Numbered from the stretch's first letter, positions 9,844 through 19,010 are shown. The stretch is 20,586 bases of DNA from Coptodactyla brooksi (GCA_033557675.1 JAWQRM010000667.1:1-20586); one strand, 5' to 3'. Numbers and translations: made by a program. The notes: generated from the letters alone by a model not told the origin.

Positions 9844-10179
9844 CAAATACGAAAATACAATAATAATAATAAAGTTGGGACTTGCAGTTCAGAGTTTATA
9901 GACGGCGACTACATTTCACAATTTGGTTGTTGAACAGCATGTGTAGTATAAATAACGATAGTACTTATAGTTTTAATTTTGGTTTTACTTTATGTTATTA
10001 TTAGACAAAACAAATTATTTGATATATGTTTACTTGCCAATATATTTAGTACCCATAGCAATGTGTAATTTTCCTGCACGTTTTTATTGACATCTTACTG
10101 TTAATATCATTAATGTCGTGCAAACAGTACACAGATACATGTGTTTCTAAGACACACATCTACATTGTATATATACAGG

Positions 10180-11345
10180 CTACTCTGCATAGTTCCTGCA
10201 ATAATGGTAATCTATGCAGAAATGTTCAAAAGAAAGAAATTGCTTACACCGTGCACAACGAATAAGTGCAGGCTTGCGATAAATATTGCATAGTGGTGAA
10301 TTTTGTGAATCTGAATCCTTTGGGAAGCAGAATCGTACAGGATTTTCAGTTTGGTGGCCGATCTTCGATATATCCACGTTTATATCATTATGACAGTGCT
10401 TAAACAGATCCAAGAACCTCGGCGATAACAATTGATTGTGTCAAAGGCTAACTGACTAATACTGTTTCTTTAATGTAGAATTAAATCGTATCCCATAAGT
10501 AGTACTTCATCTGAGAATGTTCTCACAAAAATTTTCCATATTCTAAAACCGTAAACGTCTAGAGGTTGTACCATTATGTTGTCTTCTTAGAAATTGCGAA
10601 AATATTTACTTTTTTGTTCATTGGTACTAAATTTTTTACTTCACTCGGACAATGCCCATTCCATGAATCCAATGACAAGATACTTTCAGCTTCAATATTT
10701 GGTAAGAAGACATCTGTAAACCAATCTTTAAAATGTTGTGAGGTCAGTTTCTCTGATTATGATGCACACATACATTAATAGGCCTACGAAGTGTTTTTTG
10801 CACATTCGGTCCAAATTGACCTGTTGTTTCTTTTAAAACAAGAAAAAGGGGGATAAGGGGGATTGTGTAACTATGCATTGTCGTTATGCGTAATAAATAA
10901 TAATGATTGCACGACAGTTTCCACTATTTTTGTTCCTATGGCAGTTAAGGTTTGATGGCAATGTACCTCTAAAGTAAAGTCATTCTCGTCTGCACTATAA
11001 ACGTTATCCTGTCCAACAGTGCTAATTTTTGGTTTAATTTCATTAACAAATCGCTCGGCTGTGGAACGTAATTCGTCAACATCGCTGTGAACGGAACGTC
11101 CGATAAACTTTGTTATTCTACGAGGAACAATTCTATGTACTCTTTTGAAATGCTGCATCTACCAATGGCTTGCGTAAATGAAGGATAGTCAATTTCATCT
11201 TTTGCTAGCAGCGCCCATCTGCGAAAGTCTATGTTGTGGATAATATATCCGCCGTTCAGCGCCGTTCATCTTTATATCTTGCAAGAAGACACTCCGCAAT
11301 GTATGTACCTTCATCTTTGTTAGTACCTCCCCGGTTAACGCTTGC
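10180..11345 (-). pseudogene. pogo-like (CENP-B/DDE_1 type) transposase, frameshifted
   Basis: The minus strand shows, in order across several frames: an N-terminal part with IDFRRWALLAKDEIDYPSFT and FKRVHRIVPRRITKFIGR, resembling the CENP-B-type helix-turn-helix DNA-binding domain; VGQDNVYSADENDFTLEVHC around 11010-10970 with the first catalytic Asp; HSYTI and FLVLKETTGQFGPNVQKTL; then DWFTDVFLPNIEAESILSLD SWNGHC (second Asp near 10668); and MVQPLDVYGFRIW (third Asp at 10559-10557). The C-terminus (10431-10180) has PVRFCF, CNIYRKPALIRCARCKQF and FEHFCIDYHYC, a Cys/His-rich tail probably binding metal. A DDE enzyme of this kind would cut and rejoin transposon ends in the nucleus. At least three frameshifts or stops (near 11158, 10870, 10760, 10590 and 10470) make it inactive. 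Confidence 0.85.
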
Positions 11346-11551
11346 TTCCTATCTCATAAGTTACGCAGTTGATTTTACCTTAAAAAAAATGGACGTCAAA
11401 GATACAAATGCTATTATTGGTATTGATGTACAAAACTAAAAGATATGTTTATGTACTAATTTTAGAACATTTTCCTTACATATTTATAAAAAGAATGAGA
11501 GAAATCTCCATATCATATTACCTTTCTAAACTTTGATTGCCTTTAACCGTC

Positions 11552-11962
11552 AATTTCTTTCTTTAACGGTCAATTTTAATTTTGGTAAAGGTTTTGGTGG
11601 TAGACCAGGAACAATACCCAGCCGGAACTGTTCATCTAAATCCTAACCTTTCGTTTTTTGTTTGAATTCGGTGCTTTCTTATATAAATGGTGTTACTTTC
11701 TAACATGTTTAATATATACGGATGAATTTTGCATAACTTGGTGTATTTTTCTAACAAATAAAAATTTTCAAATTCGAAATAAATACAGGTAAACAATAAT
11801 TGTGAGAAGAAAACTAAAGGATAAATGGTTGTTACCCTTTAGTACTACTAAAGCAATTAAATATTTATCTTAACTCTTTTCTGATATGTCTTACAGTTTT
11901 GGAGATATTAAAGCAAATAGCGAAGAGTTGTGTTACCGATAGAGCGCTCCACTCCCCGAAAA
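11552..11962 (-). repeat. Right inverted arm of the pogo-like element
   Basis: Inverted partner of 9196-9612. On the minus strand it lies directly upstream of the transposase relic, so it should contain the promoter and first codons of that gene. The inward end encodes GLPPKPLPKLKLTVKE (about 11605-11555). A local tandem repeat (TTTAACCGTCAATTT / TTTAACGGTCAATTT) occupies 11541-11575. Confidence 0.82.
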
Positions 11963-12069
11963 CGGGCGATTCCGTAGCTCAAAAGGTTATCGTTGTTCTT
12001 ACACGATATCAGTCTATAAACCCACAAAATTTCATTTAAATCGGTGAGACACACTTGTCTGTGTTCCCT

Positions 12070-13780
12070 TGTAAACTAAATGCTGTTTAATTATATTGGC
12101 TACTAGGGTTTTCGCGCAATGATGTAACTTTTTAGTTTTTCGGTAGGAATTGAAATTAGCTTTGGATTTCATAGTTAATTCTAGAAATCAAATGTCACAT
12201 GAGAGCATTTTATTCTATGTAGCTTATATAACAAAACAGTTTTATATACGTTTTCTCTTTATTATCATTGAAATGTTACGAATGACCAATGAAAACGTGA
12301 ACAAATACGTCTTAATGACCCATTAGATTGAGTGATTTTTACGAACCCAGCAGCCTGATATTGCATTCAATATGTATATAGCAAACTTTTCGTGAGATTG
12401 ATATTGATATTGGAAATTATGCCTTTTGTTTAAAGAAGACAAGGGAGTATGGTTTTTGAATTGAACTTGACACTTCGTTCTACCTAACCTACTTGAGCAA
12501 AACTTTCCTTTTATGATGGTAGTGTGTATGGTCTACTGCCAAAGATCAACAAACGAAATAAACTGGAAGATGTGAATGCGTAAAGCAAAAACTGTAATTC
12601 TAAAATCTTGCGTATACAATAAATTTTCAACGCCATTTATTTTTATCGACACCGAGCTATACAAAAGCTATTTCGCATTTCCGCCGTAAAACAAAGTGTC
12701 TGTCTGAAAAGCGAACGCGCAACGAAATATATTTGCGCTTTGTTTAATCATTATTTATTGCCCATCTGATAATGCTGCCAGTTAACGTACGACCATGGGT
12801 AGTGTTTTAAATTGGCAACACTGCAACCTAACGGCTATTTTACTCTCGGTTGCGTAGGCGGTACTATTTGCGTTCTAAGATTATTCGCGAGTTTAGACTA
12901 TTGCATTGTATTGAGCTCATTTAACCCTTCAGTAATTATCGAAAAAATCGCTCTGTATAAGCACACGACCAAACAAATCATTAATCACTGGTATAATTGT
13001 ACGTCTCGATGAATATATCGATTGGCCGTAATATGCCGTATCATTATGCTTGTAAGACGCAAAGTTTAAGACAATTTGTCATAACTTGGCACGGTCAGAT
13101 AAGAGCACGACAACTACGTATTATGGTAATTGTTTATTTGATGTCATTATCTGCGGATTGTATCAACAGAGCGACACTGCGGGGCAATGAGTATTAAATA
13201 TCAATATTTACCGTTCGCAAGTCTGTTTTGGAAAAAATTGAACGTGTTAGTATCAAAGTAGGTAACGAAGTCAACAAACCACTTATAAATATGCACAGTT
13301 TAAAAATTTCAGACGTGCGCTGGAGTATTTTTGCTTACTTCAGTATGTATTTATTACACTTCGGTTAGTTTATTTTATTTAACAAAAATACATTTATGCA
13401 ATGTTTGCAAGATAAAAGCTTAAGTAATTCATCATATCTACATTTATTCAAGATGGAAATTCTACAAAATCTATCGTTATTTGTTTTACAACGCAACCGT
13501 CCTCTATATGGGGTATTAGGCAAGGCCTAAGAGGCACTTATAAATATTCCGATGAAATATTTAAATAAATATTTGCACTCCTTCTATGGAGAACTAAGAA
13601 TTCGTTCTAGAAATGAATGAGTGATGGTAAAACTAAGATATGTTTGTGCCACATCAGTGAGTTTAACAAACAAGGTATTTTAGGTATTTCATAACTATCG
13701 TATTTTTATTGATTATGAAGTGTTCATTATATGCTATTCCATAAAGTGTTCATTGTCTTCCGTTTGTTCACGTAAATTTT
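12070..13780. other. No clear gene; CpG-richer patch with weak promoter-like match
   Basis: About 12640-13330 is visibly richer in CG dinucleotides than its surroundings and contains GCGCAACGAAATATATTTGC (an inverted GCGCAA/TTGCGC pair). Two overlapping 66-codon open frames (12812-13012 and 12997-13197) show no known motif. A TATAAAT at 13284-13290 precedes TTTCAGACGTGCGC, whose TCAGAC resembles an arthropod initiator with the A 27 bases downstream. This could be a promoter or 5' untranslated region of a host gene reading rightward. No coding exon follows, and the mariner relic starts about 470 bases on, so confidence in a promoter is low. The rest of the interval holds nothing recognised. 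Confidence 0.3.
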
Positions 13781-14033
13781 AATACTCCCTTCGTCCCTAA
13801 ATATGGTATAGATTTTAAAAAATATTCAGCATTAACGAACGATAAATAGAAAAGTCGGTAAATAATCTTATTTGCCTTCCGTCGTGCACTAAAAAATCAA
13901 TCAATAGATGGCGCGAATGTAAGTCAACACATGTCAAAAGATTGACAATAAAGAGATATCTACTGTATCCATAGAATGGCATCCAATTCATTTTTTGTCA
14001 AAATAGTATTGCATTAACAAAGAACGTGGAAAA

Positions 14034-15041
14034 TGGTTTTGTATACCAAACATGACGCGCGGCGAAAAGGCAATACAGTGACAATAATATATGTGCGGAT
14101 GATTCTTCAAAAACAGGAAATGCGGAGGAAACCAAGAATTAATCAGAAAAGTTAAAGTACAAAATTAAAGACACTACTCTCAATCGTGGAAGGTAGATTT
14201 GCAACACCTCTTGCGATATCGACATTCCTACGATACTTTTTGATGTTTTTAAGTGAGAAAAATCCTCAAGACGTTAAAATAAATTAGCCTGACTAACATT
14301 GTCTTTATCAAATTCGAGACCAGACCGATGTTTTAAAGATTTCCATAAATGATGAGAAATGTTCTGCTGATAATAATGTTCATATTGATGAGAAATGGTT
14401 TCACTGATCACAAATCAAACATTCTTACACCTTGTTTAAAGAAGAAGAACTTGCAAAAGCAAACTGTACAACAAAGGTGTTGCTTATGGTATGTAGCTGT
14501 AGCAACACCTCATAATTATTCACATTGAAAACAATTTTCCAATGAACTAACTGGTAGAATTGCAATAATTCTTTGTTTATCAAGATGCAGCCAAAGAAAC
14601 CTCTAAAAATTGAGGTAAAGAAACGTTCGGAACAAAAAATCTGAATGAGTTTGTGACTGCAGCAGTATATAAACAAAGATTCTTCAAAATGTAATACCAG
14701 CAATCAAAATTTACCGTTATAAGCACAAAACTATACAATATCGGAACTTTTTTTAACTCTATTCAGTCTTTGCAACATAGAGTTTCACTGAATACAATCA
14801 ATGAATTGATGAATTGCATTCAAAATGTTAAGTCTGCTTTCAACTCATTGTAATTGAAAGCAGAAACTCTCGATCATGCTTTCCTAACATTGCAGACATG
14901 GCAATCTTCTAGCTTGGCGTAGAGAGGAAATTCTTATACCATGTTTCTTGTCTCTTGTTAGTAAGGCAAAATATCGTCGTGAAGGGTGGCGGCAAACTAC
15001 TTTAGCCTGTTCACGAGAAGCTTTAGCGAAGTCCAAATCTT
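14034..15041 (+). pseudogene. Mariner transposase relic (VHIDEKWF type)
   Basis: Starting from an ATG at 14034, several frames give KLKTLLSIVEGRFATPLAIS and NKLA..LTLSLSNSR, then NNVHIDEKWFH at 14372-14404 with the first catalytic Asp (14387-14389). Next come KTTKVLLMV and QDAAKRTSKN, then FVTAAVY, SIQSLQH, NTINELMNCIQNVKSAFNS and AFLTLQT. These match, in order, conserved blocks of the plant-type mariner transposase (VHIDEKWFY, then KNR.AGT, then LGFF.AIQSLQ, then TI.EL+..V...F, then FLTLQ.CM). The stretch normally carrying the second and third catalytic Asp (the QQDNA and SPDLN.LD region) is missing between about 14720 and 14750. Many stops and frameshifts are present. It is certainly inactive. 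Confidence 0.78.
14834..14863. repeat. 10-bp stem hairpin within transposase relic
   Basis: CTGCTTTCAA and its exact complement TTGAAAGCAG flank a 10-base loop. It lies within the mariner relic and may have arisen by a local inverted duplication during decay. Confidence 0.7.
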
Positions 15042-15824
15042 TAATTAATTAAAACTTAATATAAGTTACTCGCATTATGAAGCTTGAGTTGCAGTACTTG
15101 ACTTAAGTGTTTTACTTTATTTAGTGTTCCGAATATCCTTCAGGAATAATCGCGAAATGATTTAAAATAAAAGCAGAAATTCCTTAAAGAAAAAGTTTAT
15201 AACTCAATAATAGTTTCGCTATGAAAACTACATTATTTTATTTCTTCCTTTCGACACAGTTCACTTAATCCTCAAAGTATTAAGATCAAATTAATTCACT
15301 GACGTAGATGGAACTTTCCTGTAACTCTAATTTATTTATCGTATACTGTTTTTGTATCGATGGGTATCACCAAATCAGATGCCTAATCTTAAATTATTAT
15401 CGAAAACATAACAATGCATAAGCTGTTTATTTCAGCCAATAAATAAAGCCATTCATAATCCATTAATCGTTCATAATCCATTTTGAAGGTTCAATGCGTT
15501 GAACATTAGATCGGATCTTAGCTTAATACACTTTTCTAATGCCGATATTTACGAAATACCTCAAACTGTTATTAATGCTAGGATAGGATATTAATCTGGA
15601 TGTAAAATTATTCCTGACAAAGTCAGTGTTTTTTATTTTACCAGAACAGTTTTTCAAATTTCGAAAAGATTTATTTTGAATTAAAACATTTAATGACTTT
15701 TATTTTATGTATGAATGAAATGAAAATGACATCACATAAGGGATGCAAAGAAATACTATACTATAAAGTCGAATAGTAATATACGGCACATAGAAGTTGC
15801 GTCTTATAAAGAAATAGGTAGAGC
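15042..15824. other. AT-rich interval, nothing recognised
   Basis: No coding motif, repeat or RNA structure stood out on either strand. It may hold the lost right end of the mariner: around 15116-15140 the sequence TTTATTTAGTGTTCCGAATA bears a faint likeness to an inverted copy of the left terminus, but this is too weak to call. Confidence 0.4.
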
Positions 15825-16110
15825 AGACGAAAAGTTTTGAAAGGATAATCAGATCGGCACTGGGTGGTAAAAAGATGGGCGAAACTAAATTTAGACCGCT
15901 GATGATCGGGAAATTGATAAAATAATTAAACAGAAGAACATCATGAGACTAATAAAAGCTAAAGAGTCGATTAATATACACATATATTCAGATGATAGAA
16001 ACACGATTCAATAAGAGTTGGAATGGATAGCAGGGTGACAGCAGAACAAGACGGAGCCCTCAAGAGAGATGGAAGATTCATGTGCAGAAAGACGTGAAGA
16101 TAACGTCCAA
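15825..16110 (+). pseudogene. Possible LINE C-terminal relic
   Basis: In shifting frames the plus strand reads ERIIRSALGGKKMGETKFRP, then IGKLIKIIKQKNIMRLI, and near 16050 RSPQERWKIHVQKDVKI. The order and spacing resemble the last part of LINE reverse transcriptase proteins: an (I)LR+I+G...G..+R block, then a (I)+KI+K..RL.W.GH-like block, then GRP+.RW.D.VE+DVK. All three blocks are strongly decayed, and no RT catalytic motif is present upstream. This differs from the LINE at 7993-9043 in wording, so it would be a separate family. Confidence is moderate at best. Confidence 0.4.
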
Positions 16111-16599
16111 TATGAAAACCGGGCAATGTATCTCATGTACTTTATACTTATGGGTAGCCAGTAAATATATTATTATTTTTCATCGGATTATATGCATTTG
16201 CATATAAACATTTTAGAACGTTATTGCATATTCTAGCACTTTTGCCTTTTATAATGCATATTTTGGAATTGATTTAAGTATTCTGGTTCTTAATTTAAAA
16301 TTGGTGATTCTTGAGAGACATGTGCGGTCGTGGGGCGGTACCCCATGATTGCATAAACGACTGGGATGGCGGTGGCCAACTAACTCCATTCAATCAGTGA
16401 TTCTATAGCTCCGCATCTTAATGTTTGCTATCGCATTATCAATATAAAAAAAATAGTGCCTATCAAAAAGAGTTCTGATACTTTATTAGAATCTTGAATT
16501 AAGGTTACTCAGGGTAGTTACTCAAGGCCGTATACCGTCTTTGAAGATATATCAAATTGATGAAAACGTAAATATACCGCCTTTCATATCACGGCAGGA
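16111..16599. other. Unassigned interval with repeated TGCATAT words
   Basis: Between 16185 and 16260 the word TGCATAT (or ATGCATAT) recurs several times in AT-rich context, and similar words recur at 17680-17760. The GC-richer patch at about 16320-16420 contains the small palindrome TGGGGCGGTACCCCA. No family is recognised; this could be the start of the hAT-like element that follows. Confidence 0.4.
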
Positions 16600-17345
16600 A
16601 ATAAGCTCTTAGCCAATCGTCCACACATACTGTCGCAAATGGCACCTTCTACTTCTACATAAAAAACTGAATTCTATAAATGCGATATTTTATTCAATCA
16701 ACTAAATAATGAAGTATGCCGAACATTTCTAGAAAACTATTGCACCAATCAGATAGACCCAGAAGAATCAACAATTAGACAAAATTACCTGTCATGTTCA
16801 TATGCCATTTATTTATGTTCATATGTTTATGAAAATTTTTTAACAGATATTAGCACTGATATTTAGGACAATTTACCATTGATATCAGCTGCTGAAACTA
16901 CAGATTTTTGCGGACGTTATATGGCCAACTTGACGTCGGAAAATTAACAACTGAACCCTCTACACCACACTTGGTTGCCTGTAAGGGTCTAGAAAAACAA
17001 ATCATTTCACTACTGCTCTATTCATAAATAATTCCAATTACAGTTTCCTGATTCTTGTATCTCATTGTAACTGATGCTGTTCCAAACATCATAAAAGTTG
17101 ACAACTCATACCCTACAAGTGTTTTACCCAAATTTATTGCACATAACTTCTTTATCACATAGAGTCTATCGATTTGCAGAAGAAGAACTAAGAACAAATG
17201 TCAGTAATGTAAACAACTTGATTTCTCCTATAAAGAAAACGTTTAAAAATGCGGTCATGAATTCAGTTTTACAAAAAAAAATCCACATTTACCACTACCT
17301 CCAGTACCGGTAATAACACGACATGGCGCTAAATTTCAAATTTTG
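16600..17345 (+). pseudogene. hAT-like transposase relic
   Basis: From 16672 a 64-codon open stretch reads FYKCDILFNQLNNEVCRTFL ENYCTNQIDPEESTIRQNYL and ends at a TAG (16864-16866). The same frame continues with PLISAAETTDFCGRYMAN (about 16875-16929), recalling the DETTD..GRY.AN block of insect and vertebrate hAT-type transposases; the usual catalytic Asp at its start has become Ala. From 17098 the frame is open again with YPNLLHITSLSHRVYRFAEE and ELRTNVSNVNNLISPIKKTF KNA, matching the H..C.AH.L.RVAEEVR...P.V..LI...KK.F...P block. After a frameshift it ends in PHLPLPPVPVITRHGA (family: LPLPP.PV.TRWG). The N-terminal BED-type zinc finger and the C-terminal dimerisation region are not recognisable. 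It is inactive. Confidence 0.75.
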
Positions 17346-17425
17346 CCCTTTGTTTCACAGTCATAGAAAGTACAATTAATTATGGTATTTATTTCGCTCC
17401 TTTTTTGTAAAATTTAAAATTTTCT

Positions 17426-17573
17426 ATGTCGTATAATAAAAATGCCTCTTGACTTGCGTATCTATTATTTAATTAATCAGCAGCTTTAGTTGCTGATGAT
17501 GTGAATAGAATTTCACGAAACGTTAATTAAATAATAGATACACAAGTAAAGAGGCATTTTTATTATACGACAT
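17426..17573. mobile_element. Short hairpin MITE (51-bp inverted arms)
   Basis: Left arm 17426-17476 and right arm 17523-17573 are inverted copies with only two mismatches, sharing ATGTCGTATAATAAAAATGC and TATCTATTATTTAATTAA. The 46-base centre has its own small hairpin, TCAGCAGC TTTA GTTGCTGA. A TA lies at both edges (CTATGTCG and CGACATAT), so a TA-duplicating, Tc1/mariner-type insertion is plausible. The high arm identity suggests it is younger than the relics around it. Confidence 0.85.
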
Positions 17574-17919
17574 ATTTAATATTAACTTGCAAGATGACCA
17601 TACCCAACTTTAATATTTTCTATTGTCATATGGTGGCATTAAAAAATATATCTAAAACCTAGTTTTTTCTCATTTGATATTGCATATGATAGTACATATT
17701 TGGACGTTTCTCTTGGCATATTTGTGTACTTATTTTAATATTTTGATTGTGCATATAATACGATGTCTTATTATTATTATTACTTCTGTTTTCCCAGTTA
17801 CACACCCAGAATCTTCATCATAAATACATTAATGTACCGAAAGTGGTGTTGCTTATTCAGAACTAACTAGGGAAGTTTGTATACTTCCCCTACGATCCAA
17901 TCATGAAACCTACTTGTAC
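17574..17919. other. AT-rich spacer, nothing recognised
   Basis: Contains scattered TGCATAT-like words and a short (TTA)n run near 17770. No gene or element ends seen. Confidence 0.4.
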
Positions 17920-17999
17920 CAATAGCCCTTGAGTCAAGGAACACGAATCCGTCGTTCGTTTTCCGTGGATATTTATATGAAATGACAATGCTTTTATTA

Positions 18000-18079
18000 A
18001 GTCAGATGGCACGCTGGCTAGTGTGTAGCCCTCTCTCGTGGAGGTGACCCGAGTTAAAATCTCAGTCTTGACCAACTTT
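18000..18079 (+). promoter_or_regulatory. tRNA-like Pol III cassette (left arm)
   Basis: TGGCACGCTGG at 18007-18017 resembles the internal A box of tRNA genes. About 44 bases later GAGTTAAAATCTC (18051-18063) is a weakened B box. A T-run follows shortly (TTTTTTTG, about 18077-18083), as in polymerase III terminators. No acceptor stem can be drawn, so this is a tRNA-derived promoter like those in SINEs and not a tRNA gene. Confidence 0.5.
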
Positions 18080-18238
18080 TTTTGTTTTCGCGATTCCAAC
18101 ATGAAAATTTGCTGCAATTCATTTATGTTAACTTTTCTTGCTATTTTAATATTTCTCCATTTAAATGTGTTTTATTCCCCTAATGTATGCATTTTCGCGA
18201 TCCATCGCTAGAATTAGCTATAAAAGAACGGTGAAATA

Positions 18239-18381
18239 TTGGTGTTTTATTCCAATCCCGTTCCGTCATATTTTGTTGGTATGGTTCACGATGCGTTTCG
18301 ATTTTCGTCATTTTTAAGTGAAAGCTGAAACGCGAACACCAACAAAATGTTTGTCAGAACGAGATTGGAACAAAACACCAA
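18239..18381. mobile_element. TA-flanked MITE nested in the fold-back unit
   Basis: Ends TTGGTGTTTTATTCCAATCC (left) and, on the opposite strand, TTGGTGTTTTGTTCCAATCT (right) form inverted repeats of about 43 bases that also share TTTTGTTGGT. TA dinucleotides at 18237-18238 and 18382-18383 look like the target duplication of a Tc1/mariner-type insertion. It interrupts the left half of the larger fold-back unit, whose other arm lacks it, so it arrived later. Confidence 0.82.
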
Positions 18382-18462
18382 TACATCAATAAGACGAAAC
18401 AAGCTTATCAACCAAATCAAGAATTTAAAAGAACGATGAGTTCGAAATTATTCGAAGAGGTC

Positions 18463-18673
18463 TTGATCCATTAAGAGAAGCATTTCATTTCTAAGTCGCC
18501 GTTCTTTATAGCCAGGTCTAGCGAAGGATCGACAAAATACATTAGTACTTCTATCATCTCTCACTATGAGGGATGTTGGCCCGATTGGACAAGTCTTGAG
18601 AGCAGCGTTTCATTTCAAACTCACTATTGTTTGATAGCCAGCTCTAGCGAAGGATCGCGAAAATAAACATTAG
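18463..18673. repeat. Tandem duplication in the fold-back centre
   Basis: Two diverged units, 18463-18543 and 18591-18673, each contain a CATTTCATTT-like start, TATAGCCAGGTCTAGCGAAG / GATAGCCAGCTCTAGCGAAG and a final ACATTAG. The first unit's GAACGG context matches the left arm better, so the duplication probably took place in the right half after the fold-back formed. Confidence 0.7.
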
Positions 18674-18764
18674 GGAAATGAAACACATTTAAATGGAGTA
18701 ATACTAAAATACCATGAAAAATTAACATCAAAATGAATTTCAGCAAATTTCCATATTGGAATCG

Positions 18765-18850
18765 CGAAAACAAAAAAAGCGAGTTTTGAACTCGGCTTCA
18801 TCTCCATGAGCAAGGAGTGCACGCTTGCTACTGTGCCATCTGACCTAATA
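18765..18850 (-). promoter_or_regulatory. tRNA-like Pol III cassette (right arm)
   Basis: On the minus strand TGGCACAGTAGC (18838-18827) fits the tRNA A-box consensus well, and GAGTTCAAAACTC (18793-18781) fits the B box with a paired T-arm stem (CGAG/CTCG). The spacing from A-box start to B-box start is 45 bases, normal for tRNA genes. A seven-T run follows directly. The D-arm can pair GCAC with GTGC, but no acceptor stem is visible. This copy is closer to consensus than its partner in the left arm and could in principle be transcribed. Confidence 0.58.
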
Positions 18851-19008
18851 AAACCATTGTCATTCCAAGCAAATGTCAACTCTTAACCACGTAAATTTTG
18901 CGCGATTTGTTGATTGGAATTCGAGATTTTGTAATTTGAATATCTCAGTCAAGAGGCGACTTTAGGAAAAATGGACCACGGGTTCGTGATCCTTGAATCA
19001 AGGGCTAT

Positions 19009-19010
<2 letters not shown>

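Larger units (their letters stand above)
9178..12068 (-). mobile_element. Decayed pogo-like DNA transposon with ~400-bp inverted arms
   Basis: A left arm at about 9196-9612 and a right arm at about 11552-11962 are inverted copies of each other. Shared blocks include GTGCTCTATCGG / GCGCTCTATCGG, TTTGCTTTAATATC, TAAATATTTAA, TTCTCACAATTATTGTTTAC and TATATATTAAACATG. Further out, GAACACAGGCA at 9178-9188 matches GAACACAGACA on the opposite strand near 12066-12056, so the true ends may lie there; the right side would then hold about 100 extra bases. The interior holds a broken transposase on the minus strand. Arms this long, with divergent indels between them, are older than a recent insertion. 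No clear TA target duplication could be fixed. Confidence 0.8.
13785..15041 (+). mobile_element. Decayed mariner of plant-type (Stowaway/Osmar-like) group
   Basis: A TA dinucleotide at 13783-13784 is followed by CTCCCTTCGTCCCTAAATAT. This resembles the terminal sequence CTCCCTCCGTCCC typical of plant mariner-like and Stowaway elements. About 250 bases further on starts a decayed transposase of the matching type. No good inverted copy of the terminus is seen after the transposase, so the right end is either lost or too decayed to recognise. Coordinates on the right are set by the end of the coding relic. Confidence 0.68.
17920..19010. mobile_element. 1.1-kb fold-back unit with tRNA-like cassettes in both arms
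   Basis: The left end reads CAATAGCCCTTGAGTCAAGG, and the right end (opposite strand, from 19010) reads CAATAGCCCTTGATTCAAGG. The arms stay similar inward for over 250 bases: AATGACAATG, TCAGATGGCAC, TTTTTTTGTTTTCGCGATTC, CATTTAAATGTGTTT, and TTTTCGCGATCC.TCGCTAGA. The right arm has about 80 bases, next to its end, that the left lacks. Near the centre a unit (CATTTCATTT...TAGCGAAGGATCG) occurs twice in tandem, at about 18463-18543 and 18591-18673. A smaller MITE sits in the left-centre (18239-18381). There is no protein motif, so the unit is non-autonomous; its superfamily is unknown. Two inverted SINE-like insertions at one site is an alternative explanation. Confidence 0.8.

Noticed and set aside
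11236..11439. 67-codon plus-strand open frame
   Set aside because: Antisense to the N-terminal part of the pogo-like transposase relic.
14425..14703. 92-codon minus-strand open frame
   Set aside because: It lies antisense to the mariner transposase relic, whose conserved blocks read on the plus strand; no motif of its own.
16320..16420. A decayed mariner DDE end or tRNA in the GC-richer patch
   Set aside because: A few residues resemble a GRGG...W pattern, but the order and spacing fail in every frame, and no cloverleaf can be drawn.
18670..18879. 69-codon minus-strand open frame as a gene
   Set aside because: It lies wholly within the right arm of the fold-back unit and covers the tRNA-like cassette; the equivalent frame in the other arm is not preserved.
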